Shown in pieces: positions 46,148-58,900 of a stretch of DNA of 64,000 nucleotides. The notes beneath the pieces are model-generated. The model made no database searches. It saw only the letters and a program-made list of their open reading frames with translations, and was not told where the DNA came from. The position numbers and the translations under genes are program-made. The first letter of the stretch is position 1, and each line of letters opens with the position of its first letter. Source of the DNA: Lunularia cruciata. Its lineage: Eukaryota > Streptophyta > Marchantiopsida > Lunulariales > Lunulariaceae. The stretch lies in NCBI GenBank assembly GCA_948567375.1, contig OX419758.1, forward strand, positions 3,105,001-3,169,000. Direction: 5' to 3'.

Positions 46148-47212
46148 ATGGAAGAGATTGTACAGCATGGGAATGTTTCAGGAGCTCTTCCACCTATGGA
46201 ACCAAATACATTGGTGAGAGATTTGCAAGCTCTATCCAAGAAGAAGCTTGGTGCAAAAAAGAAAAATTCAACATCAAAGGATGCTCTTGTGAGAGATATG
46301 ATTTTGACTATTTTATATGTAGATTGGGATACTATTCCAAAATAATAGTATGTTGATTATTTTTCTACTGTTATCAATTGTGTTTACAAGTGTTTTTGTT
46401 CCAAAGAAGGCTAAAGTGGAGTGGATTTCTAGTCATGTGAGGCTTTTTTTGGATATGTATGAAGACATTTATTTTAATCATTGTAACCAAGGTACCATAA
46501 GTCAAGATCAGTGGAAGGTGTTTGCTAATAGGTTCAGTAGAGCTATCAATATAACACCACCTTATGAGCCACAGATTCTCAAGAACAAGCTTGATGGTCA
46601 AGTTAAAAAATACAAGGTTGAGAAAGGAAAACAAACCATATGCACAAAACCAAGTTCATAGGAGTTCTAAGAACAAATGCACAGAATTAGAGGTGGTTCA
46701 CCCCAAGAACAAGGCATTCCAAGAGCATGTGATGGTTGTATTAACACTTCAATAACTAGTGAGAGATGGTTTGTAGACTTGACTAATGAAACTATTGATG
46801 GGAGTGAGGAAGCATCTCATATAAATTAAACTAAACAACCATATATGGATGTTTTGATATCTGATGATGAGAAAAAAACACCACAGGTCTCTACACCTTC
46901 TTTAGAGACAATTGGTAATCAGGCCACAATCAATCCCAAGACAAAAGCTTGTGCTGAACCTAGTGTTGTTGGGCAACGTAACAAAAAGCAAAGAGTATCA
47001 CAAGAAGGTGAAGATGGAATGTAGAAGTGTGTGCTTGAATTTACACAAGTAGTGAAGGAAGCAAATGAGAAGAGATCCTTGTAAGAAGATTTAAATTTGA
47101 CTTGATGATGGTTCAAGAACAACGCAAGATGGATTTAATGAGCCAAATGCTTGAACTGAAACGTATGGAGCTTGAAATCTTGAAAAACAACCAACGTGGA
47201 CTGCCATCTTGA
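46148..47212 (+). pseudogene. Myb/SANT-like DNA-binding protein of PIF/Harbinger
   Basis: The start reads MEEIVQHGNVSGALPPMEPN. After a probable intron or disruption around 46330-46410, a Myb/SANT-like domain follows at about 46418-46620 (VEWISSHVRLFLDMYEDI ... DQWKVFANRFSRAINI ... ILKNKLDGQVKKY), the form found in plant transposon-associated DNA-binding proteins. A linker (MDVLISDDEKK ...) and a C-terminal helical segment (MVQEQRKMDLMSQMLELKRM) end at a TGA at 47210-47212. In-frame stops between these blocks indicate decay. In this superfamily the Myb-like protein helps the transposase bind the element ends. Confidence 0.65.
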
Positions 47213-47223
47213 GTAAGTAAATA

Positions 47224-48504
47224 CCTTCACTCTCAAACTACATTTGCTATATCTAGATGAGCATGAGTACTTTTGAACTGCTTGTACAAAGCTGCTCTTA
47301 CTAATTCACCTCTAGTTGTACTCCATTTATCTGCTGCAGATCTTGGGAGTGGCAAAATATGTGCTCCGTTCATACGTTCATCCACTACATTGACATCAAT
47401 AGGTAATGGCTCTCCTTGTTGAATTGCAAAGTTGTGTAGGACTGCACATGCAAGTGTCACTCTTGGAACAACTTCCAATTACATTGGACAGTCCCTCAGT
47501 ATGCTCCATCTACCTTTCAATTGACCAAATGCATTCTCCACACATACACGTGCTTTTGATGTATGGTTGTCAAATACATTCTACATAGGTTCTCCTTGAT
47601 GTGAATGTCAATGCAAACATTTCAACAACCATTAACGTAATGGATAGGCTCTATCTCCAAGGATCAATGGTGGAATCACTTGTATTGTATGGTTTTCTTG
47701 TGGCAAAATGAGTGTTGGCTGAGTGAGAGTTGTCACTGATTCCATTGCCTGATATAAGTTAGACTTTTATAAATGTGTATCGTGAGTACATCCAGGCATT
47801 GTATAACACAAGTCCCAAAACCGAAGATCCGTATCACAAACACCTTGTAGCAAAACAAAAAAATACTATAGTGTCTATTCCTATAGTGTTCAAGATAAAA
47901 TCTCATAGTCTGTTTGATTCTCAATTTGATACATGTACCATCTATACAACCAATGATTTGTGGAATCCCATAGATCTATGCAAACTTTGACATACTCTCA
48001 ATACATTTTGCTACTGTAGGATATCTGATGTATTTAGAGTATATTTCATCTTTGTTTGTTAGTATCTTGACTATAATTATAATGTACTTCACTATAGTCG
48101 ATTCACCAAGACAATACAGATCACTAAGAGTTCTCAATGGTGAATTCTGTGCAAATCTGTGTAAAACTATAGCTACACATTTTTCTAACTCCACTCTTTT
48201 TCTAACATATAGCCATTCGGACATAGTAGGCACATGTGGTTCAATCTCATTAACCAATTTCTTAAAACTTTGATATGACATTTGGTATCTATTTCTCATA
48301 TGATTGTTTAGAAAGTCTGAATCCATTGACCATACTTGCTTGTGAACAATCTCCCACCATGTGTATTGTCTTGGTATCACCCAGATGTCTCTTGGTATTC
48401 CTCTTTGAGATAGCAAAAAAAATATTATTTGCCATCAAGAACCCGCTCCAAAACTCGGGTGTAATATCTTCCTCTTGTTCAGAAAATGTTTCTCCCATCA
48501 ACAA
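47224..48504 (-). pseudogene. PIF/Harbinger transposase (DDE_Tnp_4 family)
   Basis: On the minus strand the N-terminal helical region reads ECVAIVLHRFAQNSP-like, then LRTLSDLYCLGESTIVKYI (about 48416-47976). The DDE catalytic positions are all still visible: D in GCIDGT (47940-47942), D in LGDRAYPL (47653-47655) and E in VCVENAFGQLKGRW (47536-47538). The C-terminal block ACAVLHNFAIQQG lies near 47440. Several frameshifts and stops separate these blocks, so no intact protein is made. The length, about 400 codons, is normal for the family. Confidence 0.8.
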
Positions 48505-49472
48505 TGTGGCTTAATTCCATGAGATTTTCTATTTTGGACTCCATTAACTATGAAAGCATGAGATAAAAAAATGGAGTATGTGAAAGCTGAATCCAATGAA
48601 CCTTTTTATGTTCAGAAAGAGTGTGAGAGGCAAAATATATAGACATGTGCAAGTCCCAAACTCCTTACTTGTCCTACCCTAATGGGGAAACTGGTTACAT
48701 GTTAGCACGAGTTAATAATCCAAAGTGACCTATCATCGCAAGAATATTTATGTGGGTGACGAACGTCCAAGTTACCTTTGCACTCCCATGGACATAAAGA
48801 TACTCTTTCCGTCAATGCTTAGACAGCTAACTTACGTCAACTGCCGGACATCAGCGAGCCATTTGAAAGCTAACTTACGTCAACTGCCGGACATCAGCGA
48901 GCCATTTGAAGTGGCCTTCTGCCTTAGGGTTGCACGTTGTAGTTCAGATCTACCATCTAAGGCACAATGAACGGTGTGGGTGCACGTAGAACATGTACGT
49001 CAACTAAACGGAATCAGTGTTCGGAAAGATTTTCTCGGGACCTGTCAGCTTACCGGTTACAGCTTGAAGCGCAGGGTTTTTCGCAAGTTCACAATAATTT
49101 AAAGACTTTTCCAATTTGCACGAATATTTGTTAAACTCCCCTGCTTAAACGGCAATTCTCATGATGCCGGAAACATGCCGGGAAGATTCCGCTAATCACC
49201 AAGGACAGAATCTTGTTGTGGAATTCGTAATTACCAGGCGTAAACCTTCGTTAATAGCTGTTTAGAAGCAGTATTGTAATTAGTCTTGCTAAGCCGGTTA
49301 AGCTAAAGTAACTTTGGACAGTGAACTTTGGTTGGAACTTAGCGCAGAATCTCTCCTCTTTTCCTCTCTTCGTCGGGCCTCGGAGGTCGAAGTCACGGAG
49401 TAGGAGAAGTTTGATCGAAATCCTTGATCACAAGCAAGAAGCTTCAAGAGGTGTGGATCCCCGGAGACGAAG
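48505..49472. other. Intergenic region upstream of eL42
   Basis: Contains the right flank of the Harbinger element, a 43-bp exact tandem duplication (48825-48910) and, near 49350-49380, a pyrimidine-rich stretch (TCTCTCCTCTTTTCCTCTC) of the kind found at transcription starts of ribosomal-protein genes. Confidence 0.5.
48825..48910. repeat. 43-bp exact tandem duplication
   Basis: The 43-bp unit starting AGCTAACTTACGTCAACTGC is present at 48825-48867 and again at 48868-48910 without a mismatch, about 560 bp upstream of the eL42 start codon. Confidence 0.95.
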
Positions 49473-49790
49473 ATGGTGAACGTTCCCAAGACGAAGAAGT
49501 CCTTTTGCAGCGGCAAGGCGTGTAAGAAGCACACTTTGCACAAGGTGACGCAGTACAAGAAGGGGAAGGATAGCTTGTACGTGCAAGGAAAGAGGCGTTA
49601 TGACAGGAAGCAGTCAGGGTATGGAGGTCAGACGAAGCCCGTGTTTCACAAGAAGGCGAAGACGACCAAGAAGATTGTTTTGAGGTTGCAGTGTCAGTCA
49701 TGTAAGCATGTTACACAACATCCAATCAAACGATGCAAGCATTTTGAGATCGGTGGAGACAAGAAAGGCAAGGGAACGACTCTGTTTTAG
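49473..49790 (+). CDS. RPL36A: 60S ribosomal protein eL42 (L36a/L44)
   Basis: A 105-residue component of the large ribosomal subunit near the E site, with full family length. Conserved blocks include [57 protein letters not shown]-x2-C at 74-77 and [16 protein letters not shown]. The zinc-binding cysteines C12, C17, C74 and C77 are all present. P56, the residue linked in fungi to cycloheximide sensitivity, is present. Residues 10-16 (SFCSGKA) differ from the common TYC-K form. The start is the canonical MVNVPK, in a good context (GAAGATGG). The ORF has no introns, whereas plant eL42 genes are usually interrupted. It appears functional. Confidence 0.95.
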   Translation: MVNVPKTKKSFCSGKACKKHTLHKVTQYKKGKDSLYVQGKRRYDRKQSGYGGQTKPVFHKKAKTTKKIVLRLQCQSCKHVTQHPIKRCKHFEIGGDKKGKGTTLF

Positions 49791-52700
49791 AGAATTAGGG
49801 TTTGGCCTTCTTGTGGTGGTTATGTGGAATTGAGACATGCTCCTGATCGGCTGGGGAGTAGTGTAATGTTTCACCTCGCGACGCAGATCAGAGAGAGTAG
49901 GTGTATTTTGGAATCAGCAGGAACAGGCTTAGGGGACTCATCTCTTGCTCTCTTTATAATTATCCCCATGCGTCGACTCGAGAAATATTTTTGGAGTCAC
50001 ACCAAGGGACAGGTATAGAACATACTCGTCTGCACTTCCTTGGTTCTAATCCTAATCCCGTCTGGAAGATTGGGTAAGACTGTGCAGACCTTAAAGTGCA
50101 ATTAAAGTGTATATTGGGTTGTTAAGCATATACTCAAATATAATTGAACGGAATTCACATTATAGACCGAAGCGTCTGTTTTCCATGAACATTCGGGGCT
50201 TGCTCGCTGTGGATGATGGCGTCCTTATATTCTGAAGATTCTTGTTACTCGTGATTCGTCAATTGCTCATCATACTTACTGAAAGCGCTCAAGTCTCTTC
50301 CCATCCTACTTTATCACGCCCGAATTCCCCTACTTTGACTTGCGCGAATTACTGCACACGCCAGAGTGGATCGTTGCATAAGTCTATGTTTCCGGAGAGT
50401 CAGGTCCAACTTCAGATTCCTCTTTCTGTGAAAGAGGGATGCTTCTAGACTGGTCATACATTTGCAACACTTACTAGGTTCCCATCACATATCAGAGTCA
50501 GATTCAGTACATGTCAGACGTGGTGTGGAACCTGGGTTGTTTACAACGGGTTCTGCATTTCATTACGCAGTATGTAGAGACAGCGGGACCTGGTTCTCTA
50601 CTGCTTCTCTGTTTATTGATCTGGTCTGAAGATCTGCATTGAAATCGGTCGTCTCAGGTATTGCTTGGAAGTCGCTTTTAGGTTTTACCTCGCTTCAGAT
50701 TCTCGTGACGTCAATTTTGTCGGTTCAAAGTTGACCTCACCTTTACTCAAGCAAAATGCCTGCAAGTTGGTGACTATTAAAACCTACATCATGGTTCTGT
50801 CAAAGATCGCGGCCAACTTTCTCTGATGTGTTTCATTCAGTGGTTTCTCTGGGACCTACAATTCATTTTGCACCGAAACACACTGTATCAGATCTTTCGT
50901 ACCGATGTTTGGATCACATGAAATGCCTCCCTTGCTCCTAAATAAATTGCATATCAAAGAAATACTTATGTCTTTCTTCAGCTCATTTAACTAACACTTT
51001 AAATTTGCAAATGCACATATTCATCCCTTGTCTATTGTTTTCATCGCAGCTGATGCGATGAAAGAATGAAATGAATAGATAAGGGATAGGCTGCGACGAT
51101 GACCATTTCTTCTCCATGTTTCTTCACTGTTCGTTCACTCACTCTTTCGCCTACTGCCGAGCAACTACTGTTGCACACTTTGTCTTCAGGATTGCCTTCA
51201 GGATCTCATTCCTGCAATACTGACCACGATTTGCAGGGAAATTTGATCCATCCCCTACCCCGCTCCCACTCTTCAGGCTTCGATCCAGGTTGGTGTTCTC
51301 TTCTTCTCGTACTTGCCACTGCATGCTTCGCATGCTCTGCATTTGCACACTTCCTTTTCTTATTTCCCATGCATCGTCAATTGTATCGACTCCTACCGCT
51401 CTTCAGGTACGTCGAGGACTCCTCACTGCCGCCTGGTAAGAACACTACTCGCCTTTTTTCGGTAATCAGCGCTCATCACCTGCATGCTGCTCTTCCTACC
51501 CACATTTTGCAACTGTTCAGTCCCTGATCTACACACCCTTTCCTCAAGAGCGGCACTTCTCATAAACAGCCAAGTTTGCCCTGGCAACTGATGATCCATA
51601 TATCCGTATCCGAGGGAAACTGGAGATTACTTTCATTAATTACCTCGGCAGGGGTGTGGTCATTAACGACGTCGTGCAAACGACTTCATCAATGACTTCA
51701 TTACTTTTGATTTTCTTTTGAACTTATTCGTGCATAGTGACGACGTGACAAACACTATCCCGTCCGCTTACACTTCGCTCTTTTCCCTTTCTCTCCCACC
51801 TACTAGTAATGTTTAATCTCCTTTCACTTTACCAGTTCGAGTGACTGATGGCAGAACGGAACTCTGCTTTGCTTCTGTTTCACCTTTGTTTTGTTAGGGG
51901 ATTGCTCGTTACTTGCCATGCTATTGCCATTTGTCATGCTATTATTATTTAGAGATGCTGTTATTAGACGCACTTTGATATTCGCGTCTCTGAGACTACA
52001 TTGCTTCTTCCCTTACTCGGGTCGGCAACTTGAAGTCATTCGTGGGTGCGCATCCCCCTATCTTCGAACATCTTCTGCATACCCTTGTTCATATACATCG
52101 CTTGCAAGCAGTTGTCAGGATATGTTCATGACCTCACAAGTGTCCGATCAGTGCAAACGTTAGACAGCACGCGATCAACCATAGAAAGATTGTGAGAGCT
52201 GTGGAATTTGCTTGAATGCTCAGACCAGGTAATATCTGGTATCAGCAGCCATGGTTCTTCCGGATGGGTTTCTGTGACTGGACTGGGTCTTAATGATCCT
52301 TTTCCCATGCATGCTTACCATAAATGTGGATTACGTAATCCATGTTCTGAGTGTGGCGTCAAATCACCTCACAGCTTCTTCTTTTATAGTTTTTGCTGGT
52401 CTGGATCTGTTTTTCTCTACGACTTGTTATCTTAGTGGATTAACAGCATGAACGGCATATCTTCGGTTGGAACGTAGCTCATGGGACAAAGTATGATCTG
52501 TGGGGGAGTAGTATGTAAGGTACAACGAGCTGCGCTTGAAGTTCAAGATCTAGCAGCGCCTTTTGTCGCTATTACGGTGAATAACTCTTCGCTTCAACGC
52601 AGATCCTGGCTGCTGATATTTGTGACAACAACATCTACGTAGTAGCATCCGTCTGCTTCTTATGATTCTTATTTATGAGAGGTTAGTCAGAGTTAGGTTG

Positions 52701-54434
52701 ACAACTTAGTGAGTGTTACTCAAACTATCTAGGATAATAGAAACCTTGACTTGAGAGGTTGCATCTGCCACGACCGGAAAGGCTTATTTTGCGAGGAAAA
52801 TAAACCGTTCCGGTCTTTGTCAGGTTGTTTCTGTTGCAGCATGGATGGAATTTGCATTCTCCGCACTTGCATTTACATCATGTTCAAGAAGCTATTGCTT
52901 CGGATACTTTCTAGCCGCCATGGGGATCTGCTGACAGACTTTCTTTCGAGTGCTTCACGAAAAGTTATATATCTGTTCTTCGAGAGAATCTACAAACTAG
53001 TTTAATGTCATGATTTGCGAAATGTCATGATCTGCAATTAATATGACATCAGCTCTATTATCATAAAATTGTATTTTCTGTTCTGAGTCGTGATCTATTT
53101 CAGTGCGGAGTTACCGGATATCCAAAATCCGTGCTGCTTTGTCGTGTCATCTTCAGACATTTGAGTCGAATGTATGAGGGAACGTGAACACGTACTATAC
53201 ATCAGGTGCCCTGTCTTCATAACGAAACTGACAAGTCTACAAGTTCAAATTCAGACGAGGAGATGGATATGCCCCACTTCTCCTTGACGATACTACAGCG
53301 GTTGTATTAAGTGTCCATCCTACTACATGATTAGAAGCGATAAGAAGTGGGTAGTTCTTAAATGTTCAGCATGGACTTCGGAGGAATTCGGGAGGCAAAT
53401 CGTGAAGTTAAGCGTTACCCTATTCACGACGAAATTTGGAGACGTGTGTCATTTCTGGAACAGAGTGAGTGGAGCACAAAAGCATGCGTACAGTGTATTT
53501 ACGGAATACTTTTAAGGTGGACTTTAAAAGGCCGGAATCTTCTCCACTCTACCGACTCTTGTGAACATAATCTCATGGTTTTTAACAAAAGTTTGCTTGG
53601 CCTACTTTACAGAATCCCCACCTTATCTTGCTAAAGCAGTTCTTGTACCAGAAGGAAAGGAACGTTTGCATAGGTTGTCGGTCGCTAATTGTTCGACTTA
53701 TTGTCGGTCTTTTGTTTCTCCGGAACTTCCACCTTCTCAAACGCCACACAGCAATCTACTGTGGTAGTAGTTATCTTCAAGTGAAACATGTAGCCAAACG
53801 CTCCTTAGCTGAAAAACACCTGTGTGTATCCGATGTTGTCTACCAACTTCCTTGTCGAAAGCGGCTAAGATTCCTCTAGGACTTGATATTAAACAAGAAG
53901 AATCTTCAGTTCGTCATATCAGCTACACACGACACCCCGCTGACTTGACATGCAATTTATCCATTCAAACAGCCAACGCAAGGTTTCGAATATCTCCTCA
54001 GAAAGGTTTAGGTGGTAAAGCTTTTGAAGTTCTCTGGTTCTTCTTTCACGGACAATGAAGACGAAGTTCCATACCATCAAGGATTTCGTGTGGTTCTAGA
54101 CTCTGATCAATCCATGTAACGCACCGCCAGCGTTTCGAGTGATCTTCACCAGATATGAACGTCAATTTCCTCTTTACGCATATCTTTATACATCGCCACT
54201 TGTTCCGCTCACTTCCCAGCTTGGCAATTCTCTTACTCTTTATTGCAGGTAGCTATTCCCGTCACTTGGGAGCTCAAGCAGCTGTAATACGAGCCATTGA
54301 TAGGTAGAGCACAATTGGGCTTTTTGCCTAAAAAATGGAGCTCTTACAAGATAAGGGATCACGAGGAAAACAAGGAGGAAACCTTTACAAAGTCCTAGTA
54401 GTATTTCATGAGCAAGGTGTGACAATTGTTTACT

Positions 54435-54730
54435 GATCCACACGTGATCGTTATCCTAGACTCTGAGAAAAGATATACGAGAAACTTGTGAGAAGACTTG
54501 TCAAATCCTTGGCAGACCTTAAGACTTGCACGTTGAAATAGTGCGTTGTTTCTGAAGGTCTGATCTTTATGAGGTGTCAAATGATCCCCACGTGATTGTT
54601 ATCCTGAACACCGCAAGAAAGACTTACGAGAAACTTGTGGAAACGACTTGTCAAATGCTAAGCGGACCCTAGGACTTGCATGTCGAAATAGTGCATTGTT
54701 TCCGAATTCCGATCTTATTGAGGTGCCAGT
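54435..54730. repeat. Degenerate tandem duplication, ~148-bp unit
   Basis: The unit from GATCCACACGTGATCGTTATCC (54435) recurs from GATCCCCACGTGATTGTTATCC (54583). Both contain ACGAGAAACTTGTG, ACTTGTCAAAT and GAAATAGTGC-TTGTTTC blocks. Similarity is roughly 80% by eye. Confidence 0.8.
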
Positions 54731-55410
54731 GATTCTCTGCATTATGTCTCTATCATTACAAACCTGGTGGATTCTGACTAGATGGGAAGTCTGGTCGTTG
54801 ACATTTGCTAGCTCGTTCTGCATGTAACTCGGAGGTCTTCGATCTCCCGGTTCTTACTCATCAAAGTCTCCATCCAATCAATCAAGTGTATTAAAGTCCG
54901 AGAACGCATACTGTTCTCAAATGGAATGGCTCCACCAGAACCTTCAAAGCAGTCTACACGACCTACCTGTATAACTACGGGGTATTCATTCATTGCAGTT
55001 CATTTTAAGCTCTTCGTATTCTGCATAACGTCGTGATTGCTCGTCATGAGATTCTTTGATCTTAAAGCGTTATGATCTTTGATGTGTTTGATTGCTGTCT
55101 CTTTTTCCTTGCTGCACTTAAGCTTCGGAAAGCTCAAAACCAGCCTCTGATAAGACGGGATAACTTCCTTGATCGAGCGAGCGAGAACAGCCAGAATTTG
55201 AGGCCATCAAAACCATATTGTTTGTTTTAGTCTCTCTCATCTGCTTGCTCTCCTCATCGGTTTAGTGTAGAACATACGTTGGTGCATGTATGCCCAATAC
55301 TCCAGTCTCCTTTGTCATCATTCCAAGCACGAGCTGTAATGAATCTCATCGGGCTCATGTAGATTATAATGACAATTGAACTCGGATGTGAATACTGCCT
55401 TTATTTATTG

Positions 55411-55740
55411 TAATGCATTTACAAATATAGAGTAATTTTGAGTGTTGCTTGTTCCCTATAGATTATTTTCGTTTCCAGTGCAATATGCTACACATGACCA
55501 CATCTCATACATTAGGACATGAAGATTTAAAGACATGGAGATATTAAAGAGGATATCAAGGTAAATTTTAGAGGAAATGTCGTTTGTAATAATGGATTAA
55601 TTTTGAGTATTTCCTATTTCCTATAGAGTATTTGCCTTTCCAATGCCAAATGGTTATTCATTACATCTCATAAATTAGGACATGGAGATATAAAGATATT
55701 CCCCTAAATTTTAGAGAAATGGATAGTGTGATTTTGTTAA
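55411..55740. repeat. Degenerate tandem duplication, ~165-bp unit
   Basis: Blocks TTTTGAGTGTTGC, CCCTATAGATTATTT, ACATCTCATACATTAGGACATG and AAATTTTAGAGGAAATG recur in the same order about 165 bp later as TTTTGAGTATTTC, TCCTATAGAGTATTT, ACATCTCATAAATTAGGACATG and AAATTTTAGAGAAATG. Confidence 0.75.
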
Positions 55741-57194
55741 TTTCCTTTCACGGATGACCTCTGAAAAGAATGGCTTTATATCCATAACCACCTCTTTGAC
55801 AATCCAATACGCTTATCCTAACTAGAGTTGGAATCTTATATTGTACCTAGACAAGGCATGATCCACAATGAAAGAACGGAAAAAGCAAAACTATTTATAC
55901 CGTAACAGATAGTCTCGTAACAGATGAGGCAGCTCAGGCAAACTCTTGAGAGAACTTGATTTGAAAGGCAACTTACCACGACTTTATAAACTGACATAAG
56001 TATATTTACGAGAATGTCATTCATCACCTCATAAAACTAACGATAACAACCTGAGATAACATTGAAATTTGCTACCTAATGGTTTCAAGCTCAACGTTTT
56101 GGAAACAGAATTTGTACTGAATCTACCGTGAAAAATCTGATTAATCCAAGCCAGGTCATATTGTCCATTTCTAGTAGTTCCGAGGTGTGATGCTAACTAG
56201 TCAATCTATGCCAGATTAGTTGAAACGTCTTCTGAATCAATACCATTAATTAACGCGTGATTAGCCAAAATCTCGTGAGACACAAACAAAGAAGCTAGGG
56301 TCTAAAGATCCAGTCGAAGTACAAACTGCTCTTACGAAAGGAAAATGCATCACACCGCCAGACCAAAGAATTCAACAAAGCTGAAACTACGATTTCGCTC
56401 TTAGAGCACTTTGTACTTTGAATCGTACAACGCTCGTGCACATGCCTCGTACAACATAACCGGATTCCATGCTGGTATGGTCCAGAGATGCCAATCTTTT
56501 CGATCTTTTTCAGGGAAAATGTCTTCGTACTTAGTTTCACCTACTTCGACGGAAACTGCAAATTTTTCAATTCAAATTTTTCGTGCATCGCGACGTGACG
56601 GGACATCGGTGAATTATTAGTCGGTCATGCAAACCTGGCTCATTGAACTCATTCAAAACCCATTAGATACGAGAACGCTGGAAGCTGGGGCATCGTGTGC
56701 CTGAGTTGAATATTACATGATATTAGAACCTTTTATTTCTTTAAACTAAGTAACAGCAATCATTCTCAGGAAGTAATTAGGGCTTCTGGCACCACTGCTT
56801 CTTTACATTAGTTAGAATGTGAGCCGTCTTGTTCTATGACAACAAGGACATTCTCCATAGTATGTATTACAGCTGGACGTCGTTTGGTCCAGAGTTTGCT
56901 CAAAATACTCCTGCAAGGAGTCTTGCCAAAATAGAGTAACGATGACAACAATAGAAGATGTTATGGTACAAAGCTCACTAACCTGCCCCGCCAAGGTTGG
57001 GCAACAACGGATGACGATGTGTTCATCATAATTGTAAAGGTCCCCCAGCTAGATTCTCTTCCCTTTCTTCCTCGTTCTGGTGCCCAGAGTAATCAGCTGA
57101 GAACGTTTAACAACAGAAAGTTTGAATGGTGCTTCAGGTTTTGAGAATGGCAAAGTATATTTCCTTTTAGTTGTAGAGCAAAATCCTCTTACCG

Positions 57195-57295
57195 ATACTA
57201 TTGGGGCTTAGTCCCATTTTACTTCTATGTCATTTCCTTGTACGGGCTTGATGGGTCTTCCCATCCTTCATGTCATCACCCGCGGTCGGCTTCTT
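57195..57295 (+). mobile_element. LINE 3' tail fragment (R2-like family)
   Basis: Contains TATTGGGGCTTAGTCCCATTTTAC (hairpin with one G-T pair), CCTTGTACGGGCTTGATGGG, TCTTCCCATCCTTC and GCGGTCGGCTTC, in the order of the LINE tail. Only the last ~100 bp are present. Confidence 0.7.
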
Positions 57296-57475
57296 CTCCC
57301 TTTTAGCTATAGCTGACTCGATCTTAACGCTCAGAACTTCTTCCGTTCGCAAGTACCTCAAATTAATCACTGTTCCAGCTTGAGACACAATCACCACTCA
57401 GAGACCCGTCCGCGGTATGGGTTTCTGCTTGAACTTTTTGAAACTTGGGTCCGGTTTGATTAATAGTTATTTTTA

Positions 57476-57616
<141 letters not shown>

Positions 57617-58900
57617 TTATTCTGGAGTCTAAAACTGGAAACCTTCAAATATTGGAGATGGCGCATGGGGAATGGAAGGACAACGGTAGATGGAGCGACT
57701 GAGGTCAACCATTGTGCGTGCAACATGAATGCAAAGCCTACCATCCACTCTCTCAACTTGCATACTGTAGTACGAGTTTGGGCAGTTCACCACCACATTG
57801 CGAATTTCAAATTTCAAAAGTTCAACGCGTGAGAGATTTAATGCTGGGCTGCCCAAGTGTTCAGAATGTCCTGCGAAGCAAATAGCGTGGGTGGATGCAA
57901 TTGTACAAGCGTACTTGTCATACCGTTCATAAATTCTAGTTCTTTCAAGATTTCCAGTTCCGCAGTATTTTCAGTGCCCAGTTCCAGATTACGATCAGAG
58001 AAGTTTCTGCACTTCTGACATCAGGTTGTTTTCCCCAAACCCATCCTGGGCATGATTCATCAGGTTTCTTTCAGTCGCCTATGAGAATTGAATAGATTAT
58101 TCTAGTTAAGCAGAGCTCTGAGCATCGAAGGAAGACTGGGGAAACGTCGTACTTGAGAGCCAGTAATGCTCATCATCATAAAGTAGCCCATACTTTCAAT
58201 GTAACGTGTTTTTGTGACATCAATATTGGGATGCGGGTAAGTTTTCTGGTAAATTTTCCAACCGTGTAATTAAAATAATAAATATATTATAGTTGGTTGA
58301 TATTGTGACAAATAATGACGATATAGATAATTGGAACAAACCTAGGGTGAATATATTACTTTAGAAAAAGTAACTAGTGTGAACTTGATGAATCTAATGC
58401 ACAAAAGCATGAACCCTTGCAAGAGTAAGAACAAAAATATACACTGGTAGTATAAAGAAATGGATGCAACAACCAAGAGAATATATTTAAACTATTAACC
58501 TGTCAAGGAACCTACCTATACACCCATTACCGAATTGATCTGGCGGGAGGAGCTGCGGGGAGAGTGTGGAGACGAGAGAGGAGAGGGAGAGACGTGAGAC
58601 GATTTTGATAAAATCTGAGTGATCTCTAGCATGTAGCCTTCGAGTGAATAGACTATTCTCTTCATTTTTCAATTTCGGTTCCATTGGCACCTAGATTGAA
58701 GACTATGGAGAATGGAGTAGAAAGTTATGAAGTTTTTTAGTTTTTTTAGGGTTGAGAGTGATTATTATACATTGAGAGTGATGGGTTGTGAATTTTCATT
58801 TCTAATCTCTGGGTTTTCATGATTAAGTTCCATGGGAATTTAATTTGAAAATTTTGGAGACGGAAATTGAAAGTTATGAAAGTTTATAGATTTTAGGGTT

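Larger units (their letters stand above)
46148..48504. mobile_element. PIF/Harbinger DNA transposon remnant
   Basis: Two convergent genes typical of the superfamily: a Myb/SANT-like ORF on the plus strand (46148-47212) and a DDE transposase on the minus strand (47224-48504). Their 3' ends nearly meet. Both are degraded. Terminal inverted repeats and the 3-bp target duplication were not found, so the true ends are unknown and lie outside these coordinates. Confidence 0.75.

Noticed and set aside
51099-51527. 142-codon open frame, Ser/Leu/His-rich
   Set aside because: No domain and low-complexity pyrimidine-rich coding. No supporting promoter or homology by eye.
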